This document shows, one piece after another, positions 47,931 to 59,348 of a stretch of 64,000 nucleotides of DNA. The stretch's first letter is position 1. Each line of letters begins with the position of its first letter. Both the position numbers and the translations under genes were made by a program. The notes under the pieces are model-generated. The model did not search any database and had not been told where the DNA came from. It saw only the letters and a list, made by a program, of their open reading frames with translations. Source of the DNA: Acytostelium subglobosum LB1 (taxonomy: Eukaryota > Evosea > Eumycetozoa > Acytosteliales > Acytosteliaceae); contig NW_012236508.1 in NCBI RefSeq assembly GCF_000787575.1, positions 174,443 through 238,442 of the forward strand, written 5' to 3'.

Positions 47931-49942
47931 TCCTAGTCACTGGTAACTGATAATGAAAGGTACAATGGCAATGACAAAGATTATGAATGAATGAGTGAGT
48001 GATCGACCAGGATCACTGGATTATAGATGGACTTGAGAGATTGATCAGGATCTCAGATGTTGACGCGATTGACACCTATCGTTCAATCATCTTTCTCATT
48101 CTCATTTCATCACATCATTCATTCTCTCACAGTTAACTACATACCATGAACATTCAGATGACATGTCTTGTCTTGTCCATCCATGGACACGATCATTTAT
48201 AAATCTCCCCTTAAACAACAAGACGTTGATCAGTAGCTACCAGCTCAACTCAACTCGGGGTGAGGGCCGAGCTACCGGTGCATGCCCCCAACATAAGGTC
48301 ACATCTTTGAGAGATCTCCCATCGTGATCAACATGTGGGTCCGAGAGCCTAGTATATCCCAAGTTTGGTCTGTCCAAAAATATACATTGTGGCTCATCCA
48401 TTTGAGCCGACAATCCATCCATTCATCCATCGTCGATGACTTACCAAACATTGATCTGGTCGTCCAAGTGAGTGTTGATGGATGTAAAGTTGACCATTGA
48501 TTGATCGATTCGAATTGATTGTTTTAGACTACACCTACTACTCAACTACTACTACCTTTACAACAAATGAGAGAGACCCTTCACAAGTTGGAAGGGTGAT
48601 CACACCATGTCTGGAACCGCTGGGTAAGATCGGGTGTTGATCAAGTCTGTCTGCAACCCCGCGCAACCGACGACTTTACCTTTCATTGGGCGTCCATCAA
48701 TCATCACCGTCATCACCCACTACGAGATTGACCTCCCCATGTCGAGAAAGGCCCATTCCCTACTGTGATGGGCGGGTGATTATATTTATACCCCGTCCGT
48801 CACATTCTGCATGCAACCCTTTGAATGATCACTTCACCACATACATTCACACCAACACACGAAGATGAGATAAGCGCTTAGGTCATGGACACGGCGCACT
48901 TGTTGTGTCGTCCAATGGGATCAGGCCGAGATTGAAAATGAAAATGGAACAAAAAAGTCGTTGATAAAAATAGCAAGATGATGGTTGGGTCAGTGTTAAT
49001 CTCAACAGAACCTCATTGCAAAAAAACAGATCGTGTCGGCGTTATTGGTGAGTGTGCCCTCACAACAAAGCGACAAATCATTCTCAAACAGTTTCATTTA
49101 ATTATAATTATTGTTGTCCTGAACACTGGACTCGACACCTGATTGGCCCCCCTTCTCCTTACGGGCCATGCGTGTAACTCAAACGATTGGCTAAGAGTGT
49201 GTATTGTTAACACATGTGTGTCTGTCCGCCTAACATTGATTGAGCTTTAAAAGAGTTGCGCGGAAAGATCATTCGGCCAACCCAAGTTGTCCTTACACCC
49301 TGCAGGGTCGCCGTCGTCATTGATTCATTCAGATACCCGCTCACTCATTCCACGTACTCACATCTTGCAAACATGTCATTGTTAGTGACCGTGTGTGGTT
49401 TTTGAACAAGTTCTAAAAAGGTTTGGACGCACCCCTCTGGATCTTCCCCCACTAGACAGACACAGCCAACAACCAGCCACCAGTTGTTGCGGTCTACTCT
49501 CATCTCTATCTGCACCCCCCTTGTCCTTATTCATTCATTCATTCCAATGCTCGACCTCATCTACAACGAACCAATCAATTATCATTCAATCACATATACA
49601 TATATATAATTAAGATATATATATAAACAAACATATATATATATTAGTATTAGTTAAGTGTTTAGTTGTTATATTATAACCAGTAGTAGCAACATTGTAG
49701 AAGTAGTAGTTGTTGATAATAACACATATATATTTATTATTACAACTCATCAAACGATCAATCAATCAATCAATCACTTATCATTACACACCTTTGTACT
49801 TTACCAACTTACCAAACACACACACATATAACACCAACGTCTTTCAAATATAAATACATTATATATAAGAACAACTTCACTTCCCCAACAAGGACATAAA
49901 TCAATCACAATCACATATACATACATAATATAACATCACATA
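47931..49942. other. Long upstream region of the multi-pass membrane gene
   Basis: About 2 kb without a supported gene. A TATATTTATA-like element at about 48781-48790 follows a GGGCGGGTG sequence. Inverted CCAAT-type sequences (GATTGGCC at 49141 and GATTGGCT at 49186) and a 12-bp palindrome ACCCTGCAGGGT (49297-49308) lie further right. The last 350 bp are AT-rich and likely 5' UTR. Small frames here show no protein features. Confidence 0.45.
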
Positions 49943-51258
49943 ATGGGAACTTATACTACATCAGACACTGGCGATATATTGGTGATCATATTCCTGTCAC
50001 TTCGAATTGCAGGCCTCTTTGTTATATTTATACTTAATGCCACACAGACTATATTGGAGTATCGTTACCTTCGTTCCTGCAACCGTCCAATCAGTCCACG
50101 TCTTTGCACCTTCTTCTCCATCACATTTTTCCCATTCTGTAAGTATCCAGGCCTCCTCCCCATCAATAACCATTCCAAGTCCAGCCCAATCCTAACATCC
50201 ATCCAACCATCACATCATGTAGTCAGAGCAACCGAGCAACTTTGTTACCTATTAGCATATCCAAGGTTTCAACCTGGTTCATTGGCGTACTTCTTCTCGC
50301 TTTATGGCACATACTTTATCTTTACCGAGTGGATCTTCATCGGTTGTTTCTGGACACAGCTGCTCTACACGTTCTTTGTGTCCAATTCCATCATCCTAAA
50401 GAACACCACCCGTGCCTGGTACTCAGCGTGGATCCTGGCGTCGCTGTTCATGCTGTACACCGTGATCACCAGTATCCTGAGTTGGATCGTGCCCGATAAG
50501 ATCGCCCCATGGGTCAGCTACGGAAATATTACCTGGATCGTCATCTATGGCCTGGCCATCATGGTCAACGGCTTTGTCCTGATCAAATTCCTCAAGCAGC
50601 AGGAGAAGCGCATTCCCAAGCTGCAGCTGACCATCAACAACACCGTGCGTCTGTCGTCCACGCTGGCCATCCTGTACATCTCGATCATTGCCATCATCGT
50701 CGGCTTCAACCTGTCCAAGATCCCCGAGTGGTCCGACTACTACTACTTCCAAAAGTTCTTCATCACGCTGGTCGAGTACTTCCAGGTGATCGTCGTGATG
50801 AACGCGCTGGGCGGCGAGACCCCTATCAACTACATCAGGTTCCGTCGCGTCAATGAGAGCAGCTCGACGCAGACCAGCGCCAACCAGATGCAGACCAAGT
50901 TCAGTGGCGAGATCTACTCATTCTCGTCGCACGCCTCCCAGAACANNNNNNNNNNNNNNNNNNNNNNNNNNNNNNNNNNNNNNNNNNNNNNNNNNNNNNN
51001 NNNNNNNNNNNNNNNNNNNNNNNNNNNNNNNNNNNNNNNNNNNNNGCGTCGGCCTACAAGGACGAGTCGGTCTACATCGACGAGCCAAACGTTGTGCCAA
51101 TGGTCAGATTGCCCGCACCAGGTGCCGAGTCTGGTGCCGCTGCAAAGTCGAGCCCACCACAACCAGAGCCATCTGCTAACAAGAGTGTCGATTTGGGCTC
51201 GGCCCCATCATCAATGACCTCATCCTCTTCATCATCATCCAATGACAACAATGTATAG
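49943..51258 (+). CDS. Multi-pass membrane protein, possibly TOM1/THH1-like
   Basis: Exon 1 is 49943..50138 and exon 2 starts at 50223 after a probable 84-nt GT-AG intron; that intron has no stop and is a multiple of three, so reading through would also stay in frame. About seven hydrophobic segments are visible (ILVIIFLSLRIAGLFVIFIL; SLAYFFSLYGTYFIF; WIVIYGLAIMVNGFVLIKFL; TLAILYISIIAIIVGF among them). The layout, with FFRATEQLCYLLAYPRF after the second segment, resembles TOM1/TOM3/THH1 proteins; this is tentative. A 100-N gap (50946-51045) interrupts the cytosolic tail. After the gap the sensible frame starts at 51046 (ASAYKDESVYIDEPNVV) and ends at TAG 51256-51258; the gap size is therefore arbitrary. 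Confidence 0.75.
50946..51045. other. Assembly gap (100 N)
   Basis: Exactly 100 unresolved bases inside the tail of the multi-pass membrane gene. The frame on the right does not match the frame on the left at this length, so 100 is a placeholder size. Confidence 0.99.
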
Positions 51259-51347
51259 ATGTCGAATCGAATAAATAGTATATCTAGTCATCTATCGTAG
51301 TATCGTTAGATAACCTTAACAAACAATCGGTCAATCATACTTGTACT

Positions 51348-52976
51348 TTATTCGCTGATCAGACATGCTCCAAAAGGACAAAGTGGTGGAAACAATAGTA
51401 ATTGCTTGTCATTGAGTGGCGTCCATTCGTTTGATCGTGTAGAATAAACGTAGTTGACGCCTTCGGCACCATCAAAGAAAACAAAGCCAACTACACGATC
51501 ATGTATCATCTGTCCCGTGATAACGTTAAATGAATCATCGGGCAATGCTGATAGGCATACTGAAGACTTGTTGAACAGTGTGTATCTTGTGAAGTGTACA
51601 TCATCATGTGCATAGAGGTTGTTTGTGCCATCAAAACAACAAATTGTACCATAATTGATGTTTGTGTCCTCAAACAGAACCTCATATCCAAGTGTCTTGA
51701 CATTGAATGAGATAATACTGCTTCTTTGTACTCCATTTACATCGCGCAGTACTGCCATTATAATACTCTTGTTGTTGTTATCAATGAATGTATAGTTGTT
51801 GGTCAACATGAATTGGAAGTCGGTAATGTGATTGAGCTGTCGTGCTCCAAGCTCAAGATGATATAATCTAAGCATACAAATAGGTCCAGGTGATCTTACA
51901 AACAGGTATACCTTATTGTTGGCGCCATCAAAACATGTTGATGACCATCCAAGTTGACCATTAAATCCAACAATGCTTGATTGATAACATTTGTCCTCTG
52001 CCAATGAGTATTGATAGTACATGGGTGCCATTGTTGTTTTTTGCCCTGTAGAGCTCGTGGAGTATCCAAAGTCAAAGTAATGTATATTACCGTCAGAGTA
52101 TATGATCGACGATAGGCTGGTAAACATTGGTCCAGAGGACAACCGTGTTCTGAATGGGTTGTAGATTGAAGACCAATCGAATGATGCCAGGGAGAGCATT
52201 GAGAGACGTTTTTCATGCATTATCATGATACTGTCACAATACTGTTGCTCGACCAGTTTAAGACATGAGTCAATCTTTTCCTTGACAGCACCAACATTAA
52301 TGTCGACTTTGTAAGGATGTTTGATAGCTGGTTGATATATCAATGGCTGCATTTCCAGGATGTGCTTAATGATCTTGGGAGTGGAGTCGGGGATGTCGCC
52401 TGGTTCGGCGATCCCTTCAGAACGGTCTAGCGATGATGGCAGGTTCTCAATAAACTCCTTGATCGACGTGCACGCATTGATCGCGCCTACCAACTCTGTG
52501 ATGGAGCCATGGCATGATCGATCAGACATGTGGAGTGTAGTTGCGATATGAGTGATCTCTTTCATGATGTCATCCATCATCGTATTCTCGGTGAACTTCA
52601 ATTGTCGTTTGATAGGTCTCAACAACTTTTCCCTTCGTTCATTGAGATGATTGATCAATTTATCGACCATAACATTGACTTGTTTCTCTGTTTCACTCAA
52701 TGTTTGTTGTACTGCTTTGTGATCCTGGAGCACCTTCCACAGATAGTCCAACCTTGGTTCACACCACAACTTCAGTCTGAGATCGGTGGTATTGATGAGG
52801 CTTGCTCCATGTAAGGTGATTTGATGAGCAACATTCTTGACATTGAATAGTTTGTGTCTCTCATGTTTAGCATCGAGACAGTGAGAACATATTACAACTC
52901 TACAATCTTCACAAATGATGTCTTTCCACTTTCCTGGGTGATTATCACAAGCAAGTTCGTTACTAGTATCAGACAT
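51348..52976 (-). CDS. B-box / beta-propeller protein (divergent member)
   Basis: Intact single-exon gene of 542 residues, remote from the main array. The B-box is complete: CDNH, CEDC, CSHC, HERH (about residues 10-45). A long coiled coil follows (LWKVLQDHKAVQQTLSETEK; LNERREKLLRPIKRQL), then the linker and a C-terminal propeller-like domain (KVYLFVRSPGPICMLRLYHL; TICCFDGTNNLYAHDDVHF). It ends FPPLCPFGACLISE, the counterpart of GGCLIRD in other members. Sequence identity to the array is clearly lower, so this is an older branch. Converges with the membrane-protein gene, with about 90 bp between stops. Confidence 0.87.
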   Translation of the reverse strand: MSDTSNELACDNHPGKWKDIICEDCRVVICSHCLDAKHERHKLFNVKNVAHQITLHGASLINTTDLRLKLWCEPRLDYLWKVLQDHKAVQQTLSETEKQVNVMVDKLINHLNERREKLLRPIKRQLKFTENTMMDDIMKEITHIATTLHMSDRSCHGSITELVGAINACTSIKEFIENLPSSLDRSEGIAEPGDIPDSTPKIIKHILEMQPLIYQPAIKHPYKVDINVGAVKEKIDSCLKLVEQQYCDSIMIMHEKRLSMLSLASFDWSSIYNPFRTRLSSGPMFTSLSSIIYSDGNIHYFDFGYSTSSTGQKTTMAPMYYQYSLAEDKCYQSSIVGFNGQLGWSSTCFDGANNKVYLFVRSPGPICMLRLYHLELGARQLNHITDFQFMLTNNYTFIDNNNKSIIMAVLRDVNGVQRSSIISFNVKTLGYEVLFEDTNINYGTICCFDGTNNLYAHDDVHFTRYTLFNKSSVCLSALPDDSFNVITGQMIHDRVVGFVFFDGAEGVNYVYSTRSNEWTPLNDKQLLLFPPLCPFGACLISE

Positions 52977-53394
52977 AATAATATTAACAATATAAATATA
53001 AATAAATATAAATAGATATTATCTGATGAGCTACTCTTTGTCAAAATACAATGATATTAGGTCGTCATTGGAGAGGAATTGATCTTTTTTTCGAAGTTTG
53101 GAACTTGGGTCTTCGAGTTTCAAAGCAGTGACCTATTTTTGGGTGTTTGAATGATTACTTTGAAAGGGTAAGATAAGAAGTTTGTTTATTTGGAGTATCA
53201 TATACCTTTGTAGATCAAGTCAATTGAGCATTTGACAGTCCTTGATCATTAAGTTATTGCATTGGTCAATTATGAGATATTGGAAGTTGGAAAGGAATCA
53301 AAACTATGATCCAAAAATTCTTCAAACAAAACATTTTTGAAGTTAACAGATAGAGAGTAGAGAGACATCAATAACAAACTATATATATTATACA
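52977..53394. other. Divergent spacer, nothing recognised
   Basis: About 420 bp between the divergent B-box member and the peroxiredoxin start. AT-rich; should hold both promoters. No frame supported. Confidence 0.45.
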
Positions 53395-54888
53395 ATGAAC
53401 TCAATTAAACGTATCACATCAATCAACACATCATCATTGTTGACTAGATCAATTGGAAGAGTTGGTGCTACTGCCTCTCAATCAATGTTCAACAACAACT
53501 CGATCAAGAAGCAATCAACCTCATTTCTTGTCTCAAACTCCTCTTCATCATCATCATTGTTCAACAACATCAGATCATACAGCTGCCACAAGTAAGTAAA
53601 ACCTCAATCTCTCAATCAGTTCAGTTTCAATATTGCAATGAATGTCTCAAAGAGGCGACACATTCATTCTCATTCATTCACTTGTCAATGTCATTGTTAT
53701 CATCGCCAGTACCAAAGTCAATGTCAATGTCAACAAACATCACAAGATCACTACCTCACTCCACTGTACTTCATTTACTCACTCACTTGGTACTTTACAT
53801 TTATGTACACGAGTGTCATCATCAGTGATGTCGATATTATCTTCGCGAGACATACTACCACTTCAGGGTTCGCCCTGAGACCCAACCCCACGACACGATA
53901 CTTGACTTTCATGTTTGATGAACCTGCACTTCACAAACAGAAGTGTATTCTGTTTCCTCTTTCGCTCACAGTGTGTGTGGTGGGGTGAAAGATTTAATTT
54001 GATTTTATTTTATTTTAGCATAATGATTGTGTGTGTTTGAAGTGCACCAACTCTCACTACCTCTCACAGACCAACCATCATTCATTCATCCATCATATGA
54101 CCTCAACGAGACTTCAATATATATAAATTATATTATTTCTAATATCCAATATAAAATAACACAGTAACGAAATGACTGGAGGACACTGCCACAAGCACAC
54201 CCAAGAGATCCGCATCAGAAAGCCAGCACCAGCCTTCACCTGCCAGGCTGTCGTCAACGGTGACTTCAAGGAGGTCTCCCTTAGCGACTACAAGGGTATG
54301 TACCATTCATTCATTCATTCATTCAATCATTCAAACGACGAATACAATGAATACTAACATTCGAACAAACAAAAACTAAACAATACAACAACAGGCAAAT
54401 ACGTCTATTTGTTCTTCTACCCATTGGACTTCACCTTTGTGTGCCCAACTGAGATTATTGCTTTCTCAGACAAGGCTGAGGAGTTCAGAAAGATCGGCTG
54501 TGAGATCCTGGCCTGCTCCATCGACTCGCAGTTCAGCCACTTGGCTTGGATCAACACCCCACGCAAGCAGGGTGGTTTGGGCGGCATCCACTTCCCAATC
54601 CTCAGCGACATCACCCACCAGATCGCCAAGGACTATGGTGTCTACATCCCAGAGGATGGTCACACCATCCGTGGCTCTTTCATCATCGACGGCAACGGAA
54701 TCGTCAAGCAGATCACCTTGAACGACAACCCAGTCGGTCGCTCCGTCGAGGAGGCCCTCCGTTTGGTCCAGGCCTTCCAGTACACCGATGTCCACGGTGA
54801 GGTTTGCCCAGCCAACTGGCGCGCTGGTGAGAAGACCATGATCCCAGACCCAGTCAAGTCCCAGGCTTACTTCAACTCTGTCAACTAA
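53395..54888 (+). CDS. Typical 2-Cys peroxiredoxin with a leader exon
   Basis: Thiol peroxidase that reduces hydrogen peroxide and is recycled by thioredoxin. Exons 53395..53591, 54165..54295 and 54395..54888 join in frame to 273 residues. Exon 1 encodes a Ser/Asn/Arg-rich leader lacking acids ([17 protein letters not shown]), typical of mitochondrial import. The core has the peroxidatic Cys126 in DFTFVCPTE and the resolving Cys247 in [12 protein letters not shown] and the C-terminal YF motif, features of hyperoxidation-sensitive enzymes, are both present. Intron 1 is 573 nt, far longer than others here. Exon 2 has its own ATG at 54172 with an A-rich context, which would give a 205-residue cytosolic form from an internal promoter. 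Confidence 0.95.
54117..54145 (+). promoter_or_regulatory. Possible internal promoter (TATA-like) in peroxiredoxin intron 1
   Basis: TATATATAAATTATAT lies about 40-55 bp upstream of the internal ATG at 54172, after a long intron. Position and composition fit a dictyostelid TATA element followed by a T-rich stretch, but such AT-rich runs are common, so this is suggestive only. Confidence 0.3.
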
Positions 54889-54996
54889 ATCGTTCATTCA
54901 ATCAATCTGTCCTCTGTTTGATTGGATTGACAACCCCAAAATGTCAAATAAATAGCTAGCTTATAACTATATAAAATATATATATATATACTTCCT

Positions 54997-57900
54997 TTAT
55001 TGTACTTCCACCATCAATGAATGATGTGATGGTATAGCATGCTTGGTCTTGAACAGCTCACATGATATCACGAATCTAAACATCTCCCTTTCAAAGAATA
55101 TCACTTGGAAGTTGTGTTGGAATGTCTGGCGAGATGGCAACTATAATGATTGTTAATGAGTGAGTCAGTTAATAAGTCATTAGTGTCTACGATCAATCCA
55201 CTTACATCTTTGATTGGAATGGTCAATGATCCAACGTAGCCTATCTTCTTGGAGAGGTCGATTGGTTTGCTCTCGGATTCCTTCTCGAGTGTTGGTTGGA
55301 TGTGTAGGATGAGTCCGGTGATGGTGACATCGCTGATGTTGGTGACTACAATCTCGATCGTTTGGAATGATCCCACTTCAAACTGTTTGTACAGTATGTG
55401 ATCCTTGAACTCCACTGTGATTGGATCGATCTTGAGCTTGTATATCATTCGCGGTGTTAAAGTGATTGCGTTTAAAAATACAGAGCCGTATGTACGGTCG
55501 GACTGGAAGTTGGAAGTTGGGTGGATGGTGAGATGCGAGGGCGAGGGTCAGTTAAGTGGAATGGTCACGTGGTTAACTATAATCTATATCTTACAGATAT
55601 CCAAGTCAACTTGACATTGTTGATGATCATGTCTTTGTAGTATTGATTCAGTCTGTTGAGATACTCTTGGTGTTCGGTCAACTTCTTCTTTGGTTTGATG
55701 TACTGGCCCTTGGGCAGACGAATAGGTGGCAGTGCGTCAGGGAATGGTTCCCTCCTCACTGGCACATATATGTTCATCGATGAGTTTGGTGCCAAGTTGA
55801 ATGTAGTATCCAAGCTAATCTCGCATTGAGCTAAGTATCGGATGTGATTGATTGTGTGAGTGATCGAGTGATTGAATGATCGATTGAGTGTGATTGATTG
55901 GACTTACCATTGAATGAACTTCTCGATGTGATACTGAATGAATGCGTTGAACTGTTGTTCTTGATCTCAAACACCAATAGACAGTAGTCGTTGTAGATAT
56001 CCAGTTGATGCGACTGCTCCACAATAGAGGCGACTGTTGTGGTTGCGGCGGCAGCGGGAAGCCTAGGACTGGCAGTGGCCAGAACAGTCGAAGGGATGTT
56101 TGGCTTGGTGCTGCCAATTATGAATGATTCAAGCTGCTTCAAAGAGTTGAGTGAAGTGTATACAATGTCAAAGTTGGTGATCTCTGGTCCAAAGTTGAGA
56201 TCCATCTGCAGTGGAACGATCGTTCGTCGATGATATAGATGTTGCTCACCCAAGCGATTGTAGTTGATTGTGAGCTGGTTGCCAATGCAATAGGGTCTGC
56301 CTTGGCAGTGCACTGGCAGCGTGAATGATTGACCAGGGAGAATTGGCAGTGCAGACTGCACTCGCTTGTTGTCCCACTGGAACAGAGGTGTGTCGCTGTC
56401 GTCATCGAAAGACACATTCTTGGGTGGGGGCGCCTGAAGTGACTTCCTCTGGCTCTTGTCCAGCTCGCCCAGTAACAATGTGATCTCCTCGATTGGTTCT
56501 GTGCCAATGTTCTCAAACACCAGGTTGAAGTTGTGTTGTTCGCCAACAAACAGAGACATCAGGCCGCCAAAGGACTCGACCGTGACGTTGAGCAGGGGCA
56601 TCTTGGGCACCACAGTGATCTTGTTGATGGCCTGGTCGTCCTCGGATGAGACGACGGGTGCGTCCAACTCCACCTTGTAGGCGTCCTGTCGAATGAGCTC
56701 TTCGTATTCGGACAACGATATGGCTTCGCCTTGTTGATTGATTGGGTGTTCGCTCAGTAGGTTGTAGGATCGAATGAACACTCCCTTGATAATGAGTGGG
56801 CCAGGCTTTAGAGCTCTGCCAGTGATGATCATCTCCATCTTCTCTGTGCATGACAACACCTTGAATGAGAGCGGGTAGCACTCGAAGGGCACACCAGCAG
56901 TGCTCAACTGTATACTCTGAATGAGCACATCGAATGCCAGTGGGTTGGACAGCGTGACAACGACGCTGCACTCACCCTCCACCCATAACAACTGTTTCCT
57001 TGGTACCTTGCTGTTGATGGAGTGATTACATGTCAGTGAGTGATTGATTGGGATAAATCCAGATGTACATACTCTGCATTGCGTTGCTCATAAGGCGAGT
57101 AGATGAAGAAGTTGTCCTTTTGAGGGTTGTGTTCGATCTTGCGGGTGTGTGGCGCGAGGTGGTCGGAGGGTGGCAGTGGCTTCACACTGAGCAGGAAGGG
57201 GAAGCCCAGGATGTTCATGTGCACATTGGTGTTGATGCTCGTTGAGATCGTCTTTGAGTGATGCGCCAGGTCGTACTGGAACTCAATCTGCTTGGCCGCA
57301 GCCAACAGACGGTGTTGCGTGCGCAGCAGNATAGATGATGTACTTGCAGATGCTGTGTGAGTCCTGCAGGTTGGACGATACAGAGATCAAGTTGTAGATG
57401 AGGTATCGCTGTAATATGAACCAGCCTTCCTTGCGACGCGCTGTGCATACTGGTGGCATGCGAGTATGCCACGCCACCGACGATCGGCCATTGGCTGTGG
57501 CAGGGAGTCCAGGTGGCATTGGCTTGCTGCCTTGCTTTGAGTTACCGCGTGAGCGTGATGAGCGTGTCTTTGACGAGGCAGCATGACTGCTCACAGTCGT
57601 AGCCGAGTAATTGTATGTCTTATTCCTCTCCTCCAGGAACTTTGTTGTCGAGCCTCCAAACAGGTCCTCCAGCTGGAAGTACCTTGTCGTGATCTGAAGT
57701 AAGTTGTTGATCTTTTCCCCTACATGATTGATTGACAAGTCAGTATACTTGGTCGCATCGCCATCCACAACGAATGTACGTACATGTCTCTGGTCGCTTG
57801 TTGTGTAGGAATGCAGCCTCGCGAACAAAGAAGGCAAACTTGCGCTTGAATCCCATGGAGAAGTAGGCCAGTGCACATGAGCAGATGATCATGATCTTCT

Positions 57901-59166
57901 CCTGTAGTGTAAGGCCGAAAGATAGGTCGACGGCTGACGTGAGTAGCTCTGATGCTTCGGCCTTGCGCTCCATTGATGCGTGGTAGTTGGCCAACTTGAT
58001 CGTTAACTCAATCTCAAAGTTCAATGCCTTCTTCCTGTTGTATGAACTGATTGCCTCTGCCGCCATCGTAAGTATATGTTGATCCTCCAACTCATTATGC
58101 TCTGTCGTTGCCGGCACATTAGTCGGTGCGGGCATATTGATTGATTGAGTATGTGAGTGATACTCTTGGTTCTGGACGATAAACGGCGTTAGAGTCGTGC
58201 GATACACATGGGGGATGGATGTATTGTACATACTCTCTTTGAAAGGATGGCGGATATCTGGCTCTCATATGATGCAGCAATCCATTCATAATCATTGTTA
58301 GACTTTGACAACTCCACACTGATATCATAGCTGATTGATTGATTGAATGAGTGAGTCATTGATTGATTGATCGACTGCGATTGATACATACAACTTGATG
58401 GCATCGAGTGGCGAGCCGGCAAGGAGACAGTAGTCACCTTTGACCTTGGCAAGACGACCGGGCTTGCGCTTCTTGGCACGCGATACTTCGTCCCATGATA
58501 TGACACTCTCGAGCGGGGTGGAGATGTAGGACTGGCGAGTCTGCGACTCGGGCTCCACAACCATCTTCTCAAAGTGACGCAACAACGTCAACGAGAAGTC
58601 AAAGAGCAGTGTGTTGAGGTAGAACAGGAGATGCTTCTGGTCGCCAGCGTTGGGGATCATCACAAACTTGCCCGGCTCAAAGTCGGCCTGCTCGTCCAAC
58701 GGATCGAATGCATAGCAGACCGTGGCCACCGCCGACTTGTAGGGTGCGATCGCCAGATCAAACAGTCTCTTTGTCTCTGTCAGATCCTTTGCACGCTTAC
58801 AGTCCACTACACCAATCACACCAAACACTCTCTTGTGTACATGTATATCCTCCCATTCCGATGTCGGTGGTGTTGTCGAGTCCAAGAAGTTAAGTAACAT
58901 ATGTCCATCGACCCAATTGATCTTCTCTAATACACCTGTTTGTTGTTATGATGTAGTTGAGTGAGTGATTGAGTTGATTGAGTTGATTAAGGTGATCATC
59001 ACTTACGTGATTCCTTTGCATCTCTGGTGATGCCTGATAACTCAATGATAGCAAGTGTCTTGATTAGATTTGAGTAATGTCTGAAGCTGTCCAATGATAT
59101 ATCTCCAATCGGTAATATAGCCACTCTAATAGCTCTGTTCTCAATGAATGTAAGATTGATATCCAT
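54997..59166 (-). CDS. trappc9: TRAPP complex subunit 9 (TRAPPC9/Trs120/NIBP)
   Basis: Subunit of TRAPPII, the tethering complex and Rab11-type exchange factor acting at the trans-Golgi. Nine minus-strand exons: 59166..59007, 58935..58392, 58330..58234, 58171..57784, 57719..57073, 57010..55908, 55830..55595, 55502..55206 and 55140..54997. All junctions are GT-AG; leaving out the single N at 57330 makes the total exactly divisible by three and gives 1204 residues, close to animal and yeast relatives. Family landmarks: IRVAILPIGDISLDSFRHYS at the start, VFGVIGVVDCKRAKDL, a helical (TPR-like) middle (IELTIKLANYHASMERKAEA), and Ig-like beta domains after WVEGECSVVVTLSNP. UXT lies 180 bp upstream on the same strand. 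Confidence 0.93.
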
Positions 59167-59348
59167 TCCTACTTTCTTAATAATAATGGATAGATCGATA
59201 CAATATGTATCTTTATCTCTATCTCTATATCTATATCTATCTCAATATCTAATAATAACAAATGAAAGAGAGAAGTTCCAACTTTGAAGTTGAACAAACC
59301 CTGGGTCACACCTCACACACGACCATTCATTCCATTCATTCATTCGAT

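Noticed and set aside
48560-48660. 5S rRNA-like words (CTGGGTAAGATCGGGTG)
   Set aside because: Word order and spacing do not match a 5S gene and no flanking complementarity is present.
49297-49308. 12-bp palindrome ACCCTGCAGGGT
   Set aside because: Single copy, no paired site or insertion boundary; chance is plausible.
50946-51217. Frame reading RRPTRTSRST... after the 100-N gap
   Set aside because: It follows only from the arbitrary gap length; the frame from 51046 gives a sensible tail and stop at 51258.
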